From the NCBI RefSeq assembly GCF_036785885.1, contig NC_092314.1, positions 13,413,638 to 13,477,637 on the forward strand: a stretch of 64,000 nt of DNA. The letters are read 5' to 3'. This DNA comes from Coffea arabica (lineage: Eukaryota > Streptophyta > Magnoliopsida > Gentianales > Rubiaceae). A program made the position numbers and the translations under genes. Positions within the stretch are counted from its first letter, which is position 1. Each line of letters starts with the position of its first letter. The notes beneath the pieces were generated by a model. That model was given only the letters and a program-made list of their open reading frames with translations, was not told where the DNA came from and searched no databases. Below are positions 47,601 to 58,216 of this stretch, piece after piece.

Positions 47601-50600
47601 TACATACTTGGAAAGAAATCAATGGCCCAGTCAGCAAGTGCTTCCATCATCAATGGCCAAAGACTCCACATATCCATGGATATTGTTGGCGAGAAAAAGG
47701 TCATGTATGACACAATCTCCAGTACCTCCTCAAAGACCTCTGCGAAAAAAGAGCAAAAAAGCTTATCAGTCACAAAGTCTTCCGTGGATGGAGAAGATGA
47801 CTTATTAGTGAGCTAGCCAACAATAATTAGCACCAAAGATGACCAACATGAGACATTTCAAGATCAATCATCACAGATAATTGCATCTAAATGCTAATTC
47901 CACGTAGTTTAGATCAAAAGGACAGCAGCAATTAAAAGGTACCATATCATCTACAAATGATATAAAATGTGTCCCGTACTCTTTGTTTCTTAAATTATCT
48001 TCCTTTCCAGCTTTGTGCCTTTCTGCTGCCACAAACTCCGGCAGATTGATAAATTTCAATGTGAATGCAGTTCATAACTAGGAATTTAGGGGGAAAAAAA
48101 AGAACTATATAGTTACTTCTTTGTAAGTTCTTTCCCTTTGCCAAGTATGTTAACACTTTAAATTCATGTCTCTAGAATTTAAGCACCAATAACTGGTTAA
48201 TATTTGCTAACAGAAAACAATTCTAAGCATGACAATTCAGTCCACAGTACTTTTCCTGAATTTTCCTGGTCAACAACACAGCATATTGGCATGGAAATTT
48301 AGAACAAATACCCAAACAGAAGCACAAGTACCTTGTCCATCAGTTGTCAACATCCTACGCATAATTGGGAGTAAAGTTGGCTCAATCTGCACAAAAAGGT
48401 GAGGAAGGCTGCTGACAGACTCAAGAATTGTGCTTATGGCGCGAAGACAACCAACTGCAGCCAATGCACCAGGGTCATCAGCCTCATCATCTGCTTCAGC
48501 AGTGTTCAAACACTTCCAAAAGGCAGCAGCCTGCAAAATTCAAGTGTGCTTTACAGAAATAAGATCACTGACCAATTAGTTTCACATACACAAGCAATCA
48601 AGTGTTACCAGATTCTGGCACAATCCAAGAGCATAAGGAGCCATCTCTTCTCCAAATTTGTCTACAATAGTCTCCAATGTAAATACAAGATCTTCATTTT
48701 CTACTTCATTCATAAGTTTGAAAAATTCTGTAAAAAAAGGATTTGTTGATAACGTGAAATATAATAGTAAAAATGACAGCTAAAGAAAGTAAATGTTATT
48801 TATAGACCACATACCATCTAGTAATTGTGGAAGAATTGGTCGAATCTCATCCAAATCTGAACAACAAGATAAATTATCTCCTCGCCAAAAAAAGCAATAC
48901 AAGACTTTTAAGAGAAATAGGATCTCAGAGAGTTTAACCTTTGCAGGCTTCAACAAAGGAACGCAAAGCAAAAACAGAATCAACACGAACAGGGAGCTCT
49001 GGATCACGCATTCCAGCAACAACACTGCGCAGAGCATTCCGGAAATTATTTGGGTCTGAGAAGTTAACATGAGCATATTGTCCAGCAACCCAAGCTGCCT
49101 AACATTCCAAACCATGAACAAAGCAATAAGTAAAGAGATCAAATAAACATGCATAACAAGTCAAACTTACCTACAGACATAAGAACCAAACAATTAACAA
49201 TTATTTTCCCCAAGAATTGTATTAATCGAACAAAAGTCTGGACGTCAAAACCTTCAGATAAAATTTTTAGTGAAAAACACATTAGAACTAAATATAGTAA
49301 TGAAAATTACAGTTTCTCAAACTAGGCAAAATGACGTACGCTCATAAAACGAGGAAAACATCAATACAACAGACATTTTTCACTACTAGGAAGCATTATA
49401 GAAAGCCAGACAGAAAAATTAGTTCTTTTTTTTGGGTCTAATACAAGCAACATAAATGAGGAAAGACATTGTACTAAAAAAAGATTGTACATAATGGCCA
49501 TATGGTCAATAAAAGGCCAAAAGTATAAAAACACACCTTAGCTCTAAGATGACCAGCAGGACTACTGAATTCAGGGAAAACATTAGTTCTTTTTTTTTTT
49601 GGGTCTAATACAAGCAACATAAATGAGGAAAGACATTGTACTAAAAAAAGATTGTACAGAATGGCCATATGGCACAGAATGGCCATATGGCCAATAATGG
49701 GCCAAAAGAATAAAAACACACCTTAGCTCTAAGATGACCAGCAGGACTACTGAATTCAGGGAAAACATGCTGTACAAGCATGCGCTCAAGCTCCGACTTG
49801 TACGGTTCAGTTTGTTTAAGCTTATCGCATAGAGCTCCAATAGCAAGAAGGGCACCATCTTTCTGCCTAAAGGGCTTGTATTCTGGGACAGCCTCATTAT
49901 ATCTAGAATAACAAGATAATGAAACAAGAATACAAAATAAGCTACATTGTGTCATCTTACAATTCAAGGAATACAAAATAACATCCACCAAGCAGACAAC
50001 GTACCTATTAAAAATCTCCACAATAAAGAGAATAAACTTCTGAAGGTTCTCTTTACCACGCTTCCTCACCAACTCGCTCACAAAATCCATTGCAGCAGTT
50101 CTAGGACTATATAAATCCTCAATTATGTCTAGCAATGAATAGAGAAAAATTATGTATTCACCAAAGCTCAGATGCAAAGCCACAAATACCAGCACTAACA
50201 GAGTCAGACCCAATTCCAATCACTTACCGTAACCCTTCCTCACATACTCATGTGGGTCTTCATCCCAAAGCTTTTGATCAGCATCACTGAAGCACATGAG
50301 TGGAAAAATAATCTCAAATAGAACCACATCCAGCCTTGGTTGGAGAAGGTTATACATATTACTCCTCGAAATACTGCAAAATTTCAATAAAAAATCAGGA
50401 ACCAGAAAGGGGCAGACTGAATAGTTAAATCCTCAAACTTCCAATTATTGAAACTGACTTAAGGTTATAGGTACTAGCTATCAAGACTTAATAGCTCCCT
50501 TTACATTTCCACAACAAAAATAAATGAAATGTAAAGTCCATAAAAGAAAAGAAGTAGAACAATATAACCAAGTGATTCACACTGCACCACAAGTGGAGAA

Positions 50601-53164
50601 TGAGTCAGAAGTGCATTTCACCAACCTGTTGCTCAGGTATTGCAAAATAAGATTTATCACTCGGTCAGGCAAATAGCCTCCAACACGAATAACATTCAAC
50701 AGATTTAGATGGCACTCCAAAATTTTTCCTGCATAATTCTTCTGAAACATTTGGGCAAATACTTTGTTATCAGGATTCTGAAGTTTCAAGTCCCCAAACC
50801 TACAACAGGGAAAGGCCCCAAATACATTTTAAAAAGAAAGAAATAAAAAGAAAACAAAAAGGAGTCAAAAAATAATGATACAAGGTGATAACTGATAAAA
50901 CAAGAGCAATGCTATCAACCAACCGCGTGTAAAGTCGATTCAGTATGTGAACTGTCCACTTCTTCACTTTCCACCATCCCCATGATTTCCGCACCTCTGG
51001 ATCAACAGGCTGCCCTTCTAATGGGACAGGTCTCTCTAATACATTTAGAAATAGAACCATCCAGGCATTGAACACATTTGGATCAAATAATTGTTTGGGA
51101 ATCTCCAACTGTAACAACAAAAGTACCAAGATAAGTTTATCACAAGAAAAAATTTTACTCACAAAAATTTGTGCTCTGCTGCTTTGGATGATAATCACTT
51201 TGGTCCAAGCTTGAGAATTTAATTATTCCTTAGTAGTTAAAGCAACTCTACAATTATGAGAAAAACCACTGAAATAATCCAGGCAGATGAATCCTAAAAT
51301 CAGCACTATTCCTAAATGAGCAGATATTGAAGAATGCAGAAGCACACTTCATGAAACCTAATCTGCTAAACATACAGACATAGAGGCATGACACATAAAG
51401 GTACGTTAATACATTTCCAACATCTAGTCATACTGCATAATCAACAAAAATAAAAGGATACAAATGAAATAAAAACACAAACATTTGCTATAGTCAAAAT
51501 GTAAAACAAGGCGAGGATCTTTGGAAGAGCTATTAGCATTAAAAAATGGCCGTTCATGAATCTTGCTTTCTAAAACAACTGCAGGTATGGTGACCTTTAA
51601 CCAATCACAAGACAGTTGGTCTAACTATTTGATGAGAGGCAAAAAGGCCTTCATACGTAAGGCATTTTGTCCATCTGCTAGATGAAAGAGCAACCAATGT
51701 CAAGCTATGAAATTTTAGTAACATAACATACATATATACAGGACCAAAATATTTTGCAGATAAGCTTGATCAAATCAGCTACTTCAATTGAAGGATTTGT
51801 AATCTGAACAAGTCTGTTGAAGATATTGAGGAGAGGAGGAAATGTTTCATCAACGATGTGGTAAACTGGTGTTCTCTCTTCATCTGATTTAAACCTGTAA
51901 ACAACAAACAGGAACTATGTAAATTTTTTCATACTTGTTGAGATAAGAGAGACAGTACCACATTTTGAAAGTTAAACATCTAATTGAACCATTATTGTAG
52001 TAACAGTCAAGTTTAAAAAATAAAAAAGATAAAAATTTTGTCGTCTTGTAAACTTCAATTTTGCAAAACGAGATCAATCCTACACTCCACATACACAACC
52101 CAACTACTTGCGATGTAATGCTGTAATTTAGCTCTGAAAATGGGTAGATTACGCAACCCAACTAGTCGTGATGTAATGCTGTAATTTAGCTCTGAAAATG
52201 GGTAGAGTACCATGTTAAACCATCCACATATTGGTGCTCCCAATTTAGGTCTCCAAGCTATTTCAGTTAAAACTTCAAGCCATGATATGTTTCACTACCC
52301 TCAGTGCATCCTCTAATCCCTTCTATTGGGATGACTGGTTGTCAATTTCCATTTAGACATCCCAATCGAAAGGTTCCCACCCCCAAACAAAACTTCATAC
52401 AGGACGACAAAATTGGCAAAATTACTACCTTTATTTGCATTCCATGTAAATATGATCCTCTTTGTAAACATCAGATAACCAAAGGGCATTAGAAATCACA
52501 AGTTCCTTCACATATGCCGGATAAGATCTACACAAACAATTGCTATTTTTTGAAGTCTTTTCTCGTGGTTGGTATGAAAATGCATTAAAGATTAAGAAAT
52601 CATGTGTACACCAACAAACTACAGACATGCATGCCATCCCCCCTCCCCTCACGAACAGATATGTGCATGTACCTATACACGTTATATCCCCTTTTGTGTT
52701 GAGAAAGATTATTCCATGAAGACCTGAGTGTACAAAGTGAAACCAATAGAGAAGTAATTAGGAAGTTCAGCCAGTTATCTAACAGAATTTGAACTAAGGA
52801 AAATGCCCTATAATGCATGTTCCATATGGTCTTCCAGCAACATTATACTATGATACATTCCCATATTTCAATAGACAGACTTCCCCAAAATCAATAGATA
52901 GACAGACACAAAAAGACATTCCAAAAAGGATGATCCACAGAAATAAGCAAAAACATAAGCTGTAGATGAATGATCACATTTTTTTTTAAGTCCAGACTTA
53001 CTCGTATTTCCTAGCAAGGATCCTTAGCACGAATAAAGCACCAAAAACTTGCTGATCCTGCAAATTGAGTTTCACCCAATGCAATAAGGCTGGCCATTGC
53101 TCTGGGTAATCAGCATGTATTATTGTCTTCAGGCACTCACCCAGCTGTACTCTATTTATTTTTA

Positions 53165-53205
<41 letters not shown>

Positions 53206-54787
53206 TTAAGTTAGAGGAAAGTTATTTTCCAATTTCAAAGATGATTTTAACAACTGGGATCATCTAGGTTGGAAAAAGCCTATTAGGCTTGCTTACATAA
53301 GAACAGGAAAAAAAAGAGAGTAATTTGGTTTTACATGTATGTACTAATAATGACATCATCAGCCATCTCACCAGTCAGCTTAACTCAACCCCATTTTTAA
53401 ATAAGCAAGACTGTATAGGAAAGGACTGTAGCTGAAATATGGTTAAAAAAAATTTGTGTGACTGTTTCTAGTCCCATCACCACGAAAAAATTATATAGCA
53501 AAAACTAAACAGCCTACATCATGAACCTTTACAAGCACAATCTACTAACACTATAATTGCAAGACGGACACTGGTCTGACTGAAGTTAACCATGAATTTA
53601 TCATGTCACTTCAAAAATACAATTTTTGTAGAAACATTTTGTTTATAGCAATTGTTGTAATTTTCTCACTTACAAGTGTTTTCCTAGTAACAAGACAACT
53701 AAGGACAGAACACTCCCAACATTTCATGAATAAATTCAGAAAAATAAAAAAATGCTAACCAACTCAACAAAATTATGATTCTTTCATCCAACCTTCATGG
53801 TCCTTTCTTATTCTTTTCATCCATATTCCAACACAACCAATACCAAGAAAATGCGCTACTATGACCCCTTTCAGAAAAAAAAACTTAGCTATAACTTAAT
53901 CTGCGATCATATGGGCACCCCATAAAGAGGATCAGAGTATCTAGTGCATAAGTGCTGCACCTAAACACATGAATGCTTACCTTAACAACTGGGGAACTTG
54001 AGCAATGAAATTCAGAATATTCTGCCTCACCACATCCTTATCACTTGGCAAGATCTTCGATTGCTCACCTACATATTTTCTCAACTTTTTCATCTCTAAA
54101 TTGCACCATACACATACAATCCAAGTATAAGGAATACCACACCACTAAAAGTATCTCATGATTAACCATAAAAGACTCAAATTTACAAACATCCGCACTT
54201 GCAAGTATTAATAGACCAGCACAACGCAAATCAGATACTAATAAACCCCCTGTTACTTACCAGGGTCATGTGGGGCCCAGTTTCTCGCTATGAAATTTTT
54301 AAAATGAATACTTGCCACTTGTCTTACTGCCATATCGCAGTTTCCATCTACTATAATCTGCAACAGCCTCACTAAATGCTGAGGCGTGTACTGAAACTGA
54401 AACAACATTTCCGAAACACGAATTAAAACACAAAAACAAATTCATACACATAAAACCAGGACTCTAACTACAGCTAAATGCTAGAAAAAGATAAACACGA
54501 TTCCAACACAACTATTCATCACATAAAATTCTAGAGAAAAAACCAATTAAAATGTGGTAACAAGAATAGCAGAAACTATCAACGTCTAATCCAATTCCGC
54601 GAAATTATAAGCATAAAATCCATCGAAGGGAGAATCAGAATAAAAACCGAACAATTCAATCATGATTCCAAAAAAAAGCAGCTAATTAATAAATTACTTG
54701 ATTCAAGCTCTCCTCAGCAGCTTTTCGTTCATCAGGATTGGGACTAAGCGCACCACGGAGAATTATAGCCAAATTCTGAAGATCCAT
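44622..54787 (-). CDS. SAD2: SAD2-like importin-beta family nuclear import receptor (importin-7/8 type; 22 exons, 1034 aa)
   Basis: Karyopherin that carries cargo through nuclear pores under Ran-GTP control; the Arabidopsis counterpart SAD2/EMA1 (about 1040 aa) is linked to ABA response, MYB4 import, trichomes and microRNA activity. Exons in transcript order: 54787-54698, 54396-54261, 54068-53981, 53151-53002, 51894-51732, 51108-50924, 50799-50626, 50373-50228, 50128-50005, 49902-49722, 49098-48939, 48856-48815, 48727-48609, 48530-48332, 47739-47608, 47222-47119, 47018-46839, 46192-46053, 45945-45806, 45665-45508, 45007-44881, 44788-44622. Introns are GT-AG, phases agree, total 3105 nt. It starts [20 protein letters not shown], then the importin-beta N-terminal domain (about 22-100), HEAT-type helices, [20 protein letters not shown] in exon 6, and an acidic region at about 885-960. 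No break was found. Exon 10's 3' end is duplicated inside intron 10. Confidence 0.94.
49419..49767 (-). repeat. Tandem duplication covering the end of SAD2 exon 10, its splice donor and part of intron 10
   Basis: Copy 1 (49419-49582) and copy 2 (49583-49767) are adjacent direct repeats, both running from 'ttagttctttt' to 'ttcagggaaaaca'. Copy 2 contains the true last 46 nt of exon 10 and its GT donor (exon end 49722). Copy 1 carries a second copy of that coding tail and donor (about 49536-49582), now stranded inside intron 10. Copy 2 has about 20 extra bases from a small repeat of 'cagaatggccatatgg'. Confidence 0.9.
52093..52208. repeat. 58-bp tandem duplication in SAD2 intron 4
   Basis: Two adjacent copies (52093-52150 and 52151-52208) of a unit containing 'gatgtaatgctgtaatttag' and 'ctctgaaaatgggtaga'. 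A few substitutions separate them. Confidence 0.9.
53168..53198. repeat. (AG)n microsatellite in SAD2 intron 4
   Basis: About 15 AG units close to the exon 4 splice acceptor. On the transcribed strand this reads as a CT-rich tract just upstream of the acceptor and may serve as its polypyrimidine tract. Confidence 0.85.
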
Positions 54788-55060
54788 TTCCCTCGAGAAA
54801 CCAAAATGATTATTACTGATACAAGTGTCGAAAATATATCCAAAAATTTTATTTCAGATATACTGATGACGACGATGATCGAGGTGGTAACTGCTAAACC
54901 CTAGAAAATGAGATTCTAATGTTGAAGCTGCTGATTTTCTAGGGTTTAGATAGAGAGAGTTGCGGAGAAAAACAGCAGCGATGTGCGTGCGCGTCCGCGT
55001 GCGCGTGCGTATGTGTGTTCTGTGCGTGAAAGAGTATTTAAATCATTAGGGTTTAGTACT
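54788..55060 (-). promoter_or_regulatory. SAD2 5' region: telo-boxes, GCGTG tract and TATA-like box
   Basis: Three telo-box motifs (AAACCCTA or its inverse) lie at 54896-54904, 54940-54947 and 55047-55054. These occur in promoters of plant housekeeping and cell-growth genes. An alternating G/C-T tract (54981-55018, repeated GCGTG) lies about 195-230 bp upstream of the start codon. A TATA-like TTTAAATA on the minus strand lies at 55035-55042. The roles are inferred from motif and position. Confidence 0.5.
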
Positions 55061-55590
55061 CAAGTAGTTTCAGATAGAAAAAAGGTGGAGATTGGAGACA
55101 GTCGAAAGTAGGAAGTAGAGAGGGGGTTAGTGGCGGTTTAACTAATTGTATTGTACTGTTGTATTGTATTGTACTGTACTGTGGCATCGTATTGTAATAT
55201 TTCTTTTAGTTAACTTTCACGAGTTTAAAATTTGGCGTGATTTTTTATATTTTCTGTTTGGAAAATAGTGATTAAAGTTGAGATTCCCTTGTTATTTTCG
55301 GAACTTTTTAGAAAAATATTTATTATTGTAATATTGTTAATCATTGTGTATGTGCGAAAAAATATGATTTAAGAATGTTATTTGAGTTTTGAAGTTTTAT
55401 TTTTTATGAAATATTAGTTAAAGTTGGGATTGCCTGGTTAATTTCAGGGTGGGATGATTTTAGAAAAATATTTAATATTGTAATATTTTTAATTAATGTG
55501 CTTGTGTGAGGGAAAAAGATTTTTTTAATTTTTTTTTCAATTTGAAAAAACAAAGTTGGAATCTGTATTGAAAGGTGCTAGCAAGTTCGT
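55061..55590. other. Intergenic DNA with a GTATT/GTACT pentamer microsatellite
   Basis: At about 55146-55200 there are variable repeats of 'tattg' and 'tactg'. The rest is AT-rich with no gene. Confidence 0.5.
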
Positions 55591-55952
55591 ATAACTACAG
55601 ATTTACAAAAATTTGGTCAAAAAATTCTTGATCCAAGGTATAAAATTGTTCTTATTCATCATGCTTTTTTAGTTATTTATGGTGAGAATGAAACTCCTAG
55701 ATTTATTGCTGAGATTAAAGAGCTTATTTATGAACTTTACTATGAATATGTTGATGCTTACATCTCATCTCATGCTGAAAAACTAACAAGACAGCTAGTA
55801 AAATGGAAACATAAGGAAATTTATAGTTCTTCTATTGAGGAGAATGTTAAGAAACTTGGAATCAATATTCTTACCGATAAGGAAAAATTTTAGATGCATG
55901 TTAGTGAAATTGACAAGTCTTCACTGAAAAATCAAATTTAGATGTTTGATCA
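55591..55952 (+). pseudogene. hAT-type transposase fragment
   Basis: The frame contains ILDPRYKIVLIHHAF followed by an acidic/aromatic helix (ELIYELYYEYVDAYIS). This matches the DPRYK block in the RNase H-like region of plant hAT (RICESLEEPER/BED type) transposases. The frame ends at TAG 55891-55893, and a second stop follows near 55939. No zinc finger or dimerisation domain is nearby, so this is a non-functional fragment. Confidence 0.65.
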
Positions 55953-57065
55953 ACGTAAGTAGATAAAGTGGCAACTAGATTCAGCCAAATCCTTCGTTGT
56001 CCTCCCACATGCCGCACACGTGGGTCCCCCCCCCTTTTTTTTAAAAAGCCTTATGTTCTTCATACGATGCGATGTGATTTCAATATCTCCTTCAAAAACT
56101 AGGGCAAGCACAAAACACCTCTCGATACCTCTACCACTCTCCCTCTCCTATCTTTTTTTTTTTCTCTCCAAATCTCCAAACTCTCATCACATCCTTCCTT
56201 TCTCTTTCCCATTCCATGTTCCTTTTTTTATAATTCCAAGTTCTTCTCTTTCCTCTCATTCTTTCCTTCAATTGCTAACATATTTCCTTAGAATCTCTTG
56301 AAACTTCAAAACCTACAGATGATTGAAGAACCACCACAAGTGCACATTTGTAGGTGGAAAATGTACTTCTCGTGAAATGGTGGAGTCTCATTACTTGATT
56401 TAAGGTCATCATCGAATCTGGTTTTGTTTCTTTTAACGTTTACAAGTGATTTTTCCTTTCCTCTTGATTTTATTTTTCTTGCTAGCTTGTAAAGATCACC
56501 AGATTTCAATTTCCACTTAAATGTTACCAGTAGTATATGTGTGTTCCAAACATTTGTACTTTTAAAATGTTTCATTATCCCTCTTACGAGAGTAATCTTG
56601 CAGCAATCTTTGAATCAATTTTGCAAAGGGGGGCTTCCAAATTAGCTATTTCGTTCTTCTAGAGTGAGTACGATTCGGATGTTTTGTACTAATTTTAGGG
56701 TTTCTTTTATATATAGTCTCTCTTTCCCATATGGATTAAGTTTCACTGTTCGTAAATGTTGGAGCAATTTTCTCATTTGACTTCACCATTGATTAGATTT
56801 GGTAATGTTGGAATTAAGGAGGCTGTTAGAGATGTTAACTCCAACTTCACTTGCCTTGTAAGGACGAAACTTCTTATTGAGATGCAGAGTTCAAATCACA
56901 GTGGAATGGTTAGGATGGTTGGAAGTGGTTTTTTATAGTTGTTTTTCCGAAGATTTCTTTTTAGACATTTTTCATTCTCCTATTATATTATTTTATATGC
57001 TAAGAAAATCTTTGGGGGGAAAAAAGAAGATAGATTTTCCTTGGTACTTTAATCCTTAATGCAGA
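55953..57065. other. Intergenic DNA, no supported gene
   Basis: A pyrimidine-rich stretch at 56100-56290 resembles a 5' leader. Short frames at 56306-56575 (-) and 56756-56938 (+) have no recognised domain. The second lies upstream of the trehalose phosphatase relic and could be part of the same decayed gene, but I cannot match it. Confidence 0.35.
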
Positions 57066-57353
57066 GAATATAACCGTCATTTAATTGCTGAAAAGGTTGT
57101 CTGTTCATCTTACTTTCAGGATCATGATGGTACACTTACTTCCATCGTTGAAGACTTGACCTTACTTGGTTTCATTTCCAGTGAGGTTTCTTCTCCTTCA
57201 TTTTTCTTTTTGAAAAATTTTTAGTTTCCAAAGGTTAGATTTAATCTTAATGAATTTATTGCTTTTTTTTATTTAAATTAGATGAGAGGAGCTTTGCAAG
57301 ACATTTCTTATCATTTTGTTGTTGCAATAGTTATTGGAAAATGCAGAGCCAAG
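57066..57353 (+). pseudogene. Trehalose-6-phosphate phosphatase (TPP) relic, two partial exons
   Basis: The first segment (57066-57185) contains FQDHDGTLTSIVED, corresponding to the HAD-family motif I region of plant TPPs (family form about FLDYDGTLSPIVED). The nucleophile Asp is retained, but the next residues differ. After a short GT-AG intron (57186-57281) the second segment (57282-57353) reads MRGALQDISYHFVVAIVIGK then CRAK, matching the TPP stretch that follows. Both intron positions agree with plant TPP genes as I remember them. Flanking parts are unrecognisable and later domains are missing, so it is a pseudogene. Functional TPPs turn trehalose-6-phosphate into trehalose. Confidence 0.7.
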
Positions 57354-57984
57354 GTACATTCATGTAAAAAAAATGAATATTCTGGAGTATTTTCAAAGTG
57401 AGACTCATTTTAGCTAATGAATTATTATGCCAGCAATACACTGTATAACCTACCTACATTACCTGCCAAAGGTATTTTTGTTAGATTTTAGGCAAGAATA
57501 ATGAGTTCCCTGCTAAATTATGGTAAGGTTGAGTATGAGAAAATTTAGTCCTTGGGAAAAATGCCATATTCATATTTTTACATGAAAAATATAAGTTTTT
57601 TGTTTTGTTAGTTATGGACATTGATGGCCTGTCTCTGGTAACATGAAATAATTGAATTGAATAATCATTTATGCAAATTGATAGGGTCTAATGCCAAGTT
57701 TAGGCAAATTTCTTGGAATATTGTTAAAATTCAAAAATATCACAAAAGTGTTGTAAAATGGGAGTATATTCTCTATTAAGGGTCATCACAAATGGCATTG
57801 GAGGCTTCATTAAAAAATGTTTTAAATTTCTATTTTTTTCGGCAACGAAATTAAGGGTGAGCGGTTTTTTTTTTTGTTGTTTGGAAAAGGCTTCATGAGA
57901 GGTGGAAAAAAAATTTTAAAAGGCTTCAATACTCACTTGATGAGATAAGTTAACAAGTACACGTGATTCCTTTTAATTTTTTTT

Positions 57985-58040
57985 AACCTAACCCTATCCC
58001 TAAAACCGAAATCCCTAAACCCTAACATTAAAACCCTAAC
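57985..58040. repeat. Short degenerate telomere-like tract
   Basis: Irregular CCCTAAA/CCCTAAC units over about 56 bp, for example 'aaatccctaaaccctaac'. It could be a degenerate interstitial telomeric repeat or an unrelated promoter-like telo-box cluster. Confidence 0.5.
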
Positions 58041-58216
58041 CATGGAATTGTAAAATTTAATTTACATACAAGAATTGTGTTAATTTCATAAATGGTGATT
58101 GCTATTAAACGAAAATAAAATTTGCCCAAGTCATCTTTTTTTTAAATTTTTTAGTTTTAATAGTAATTTAAATAACAATAAATAATGCAACATTGAACTA
58201 TAAATTGATATAATAA

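Noticed and set aside
49099..49721. Possible extra SAD2 exon in intron 10 (copy of the exon 10 tail)
   Set aside because: The stranded copy lacks a good splice acceptor, and all neighbouring exon phases already fit without it. It is reported as a duplication, not an exon.
57985..58040. Chromosome end or true telomere array
   Set aside because: Only a few irregular units are present, and ordinary sequence continues on both sides.
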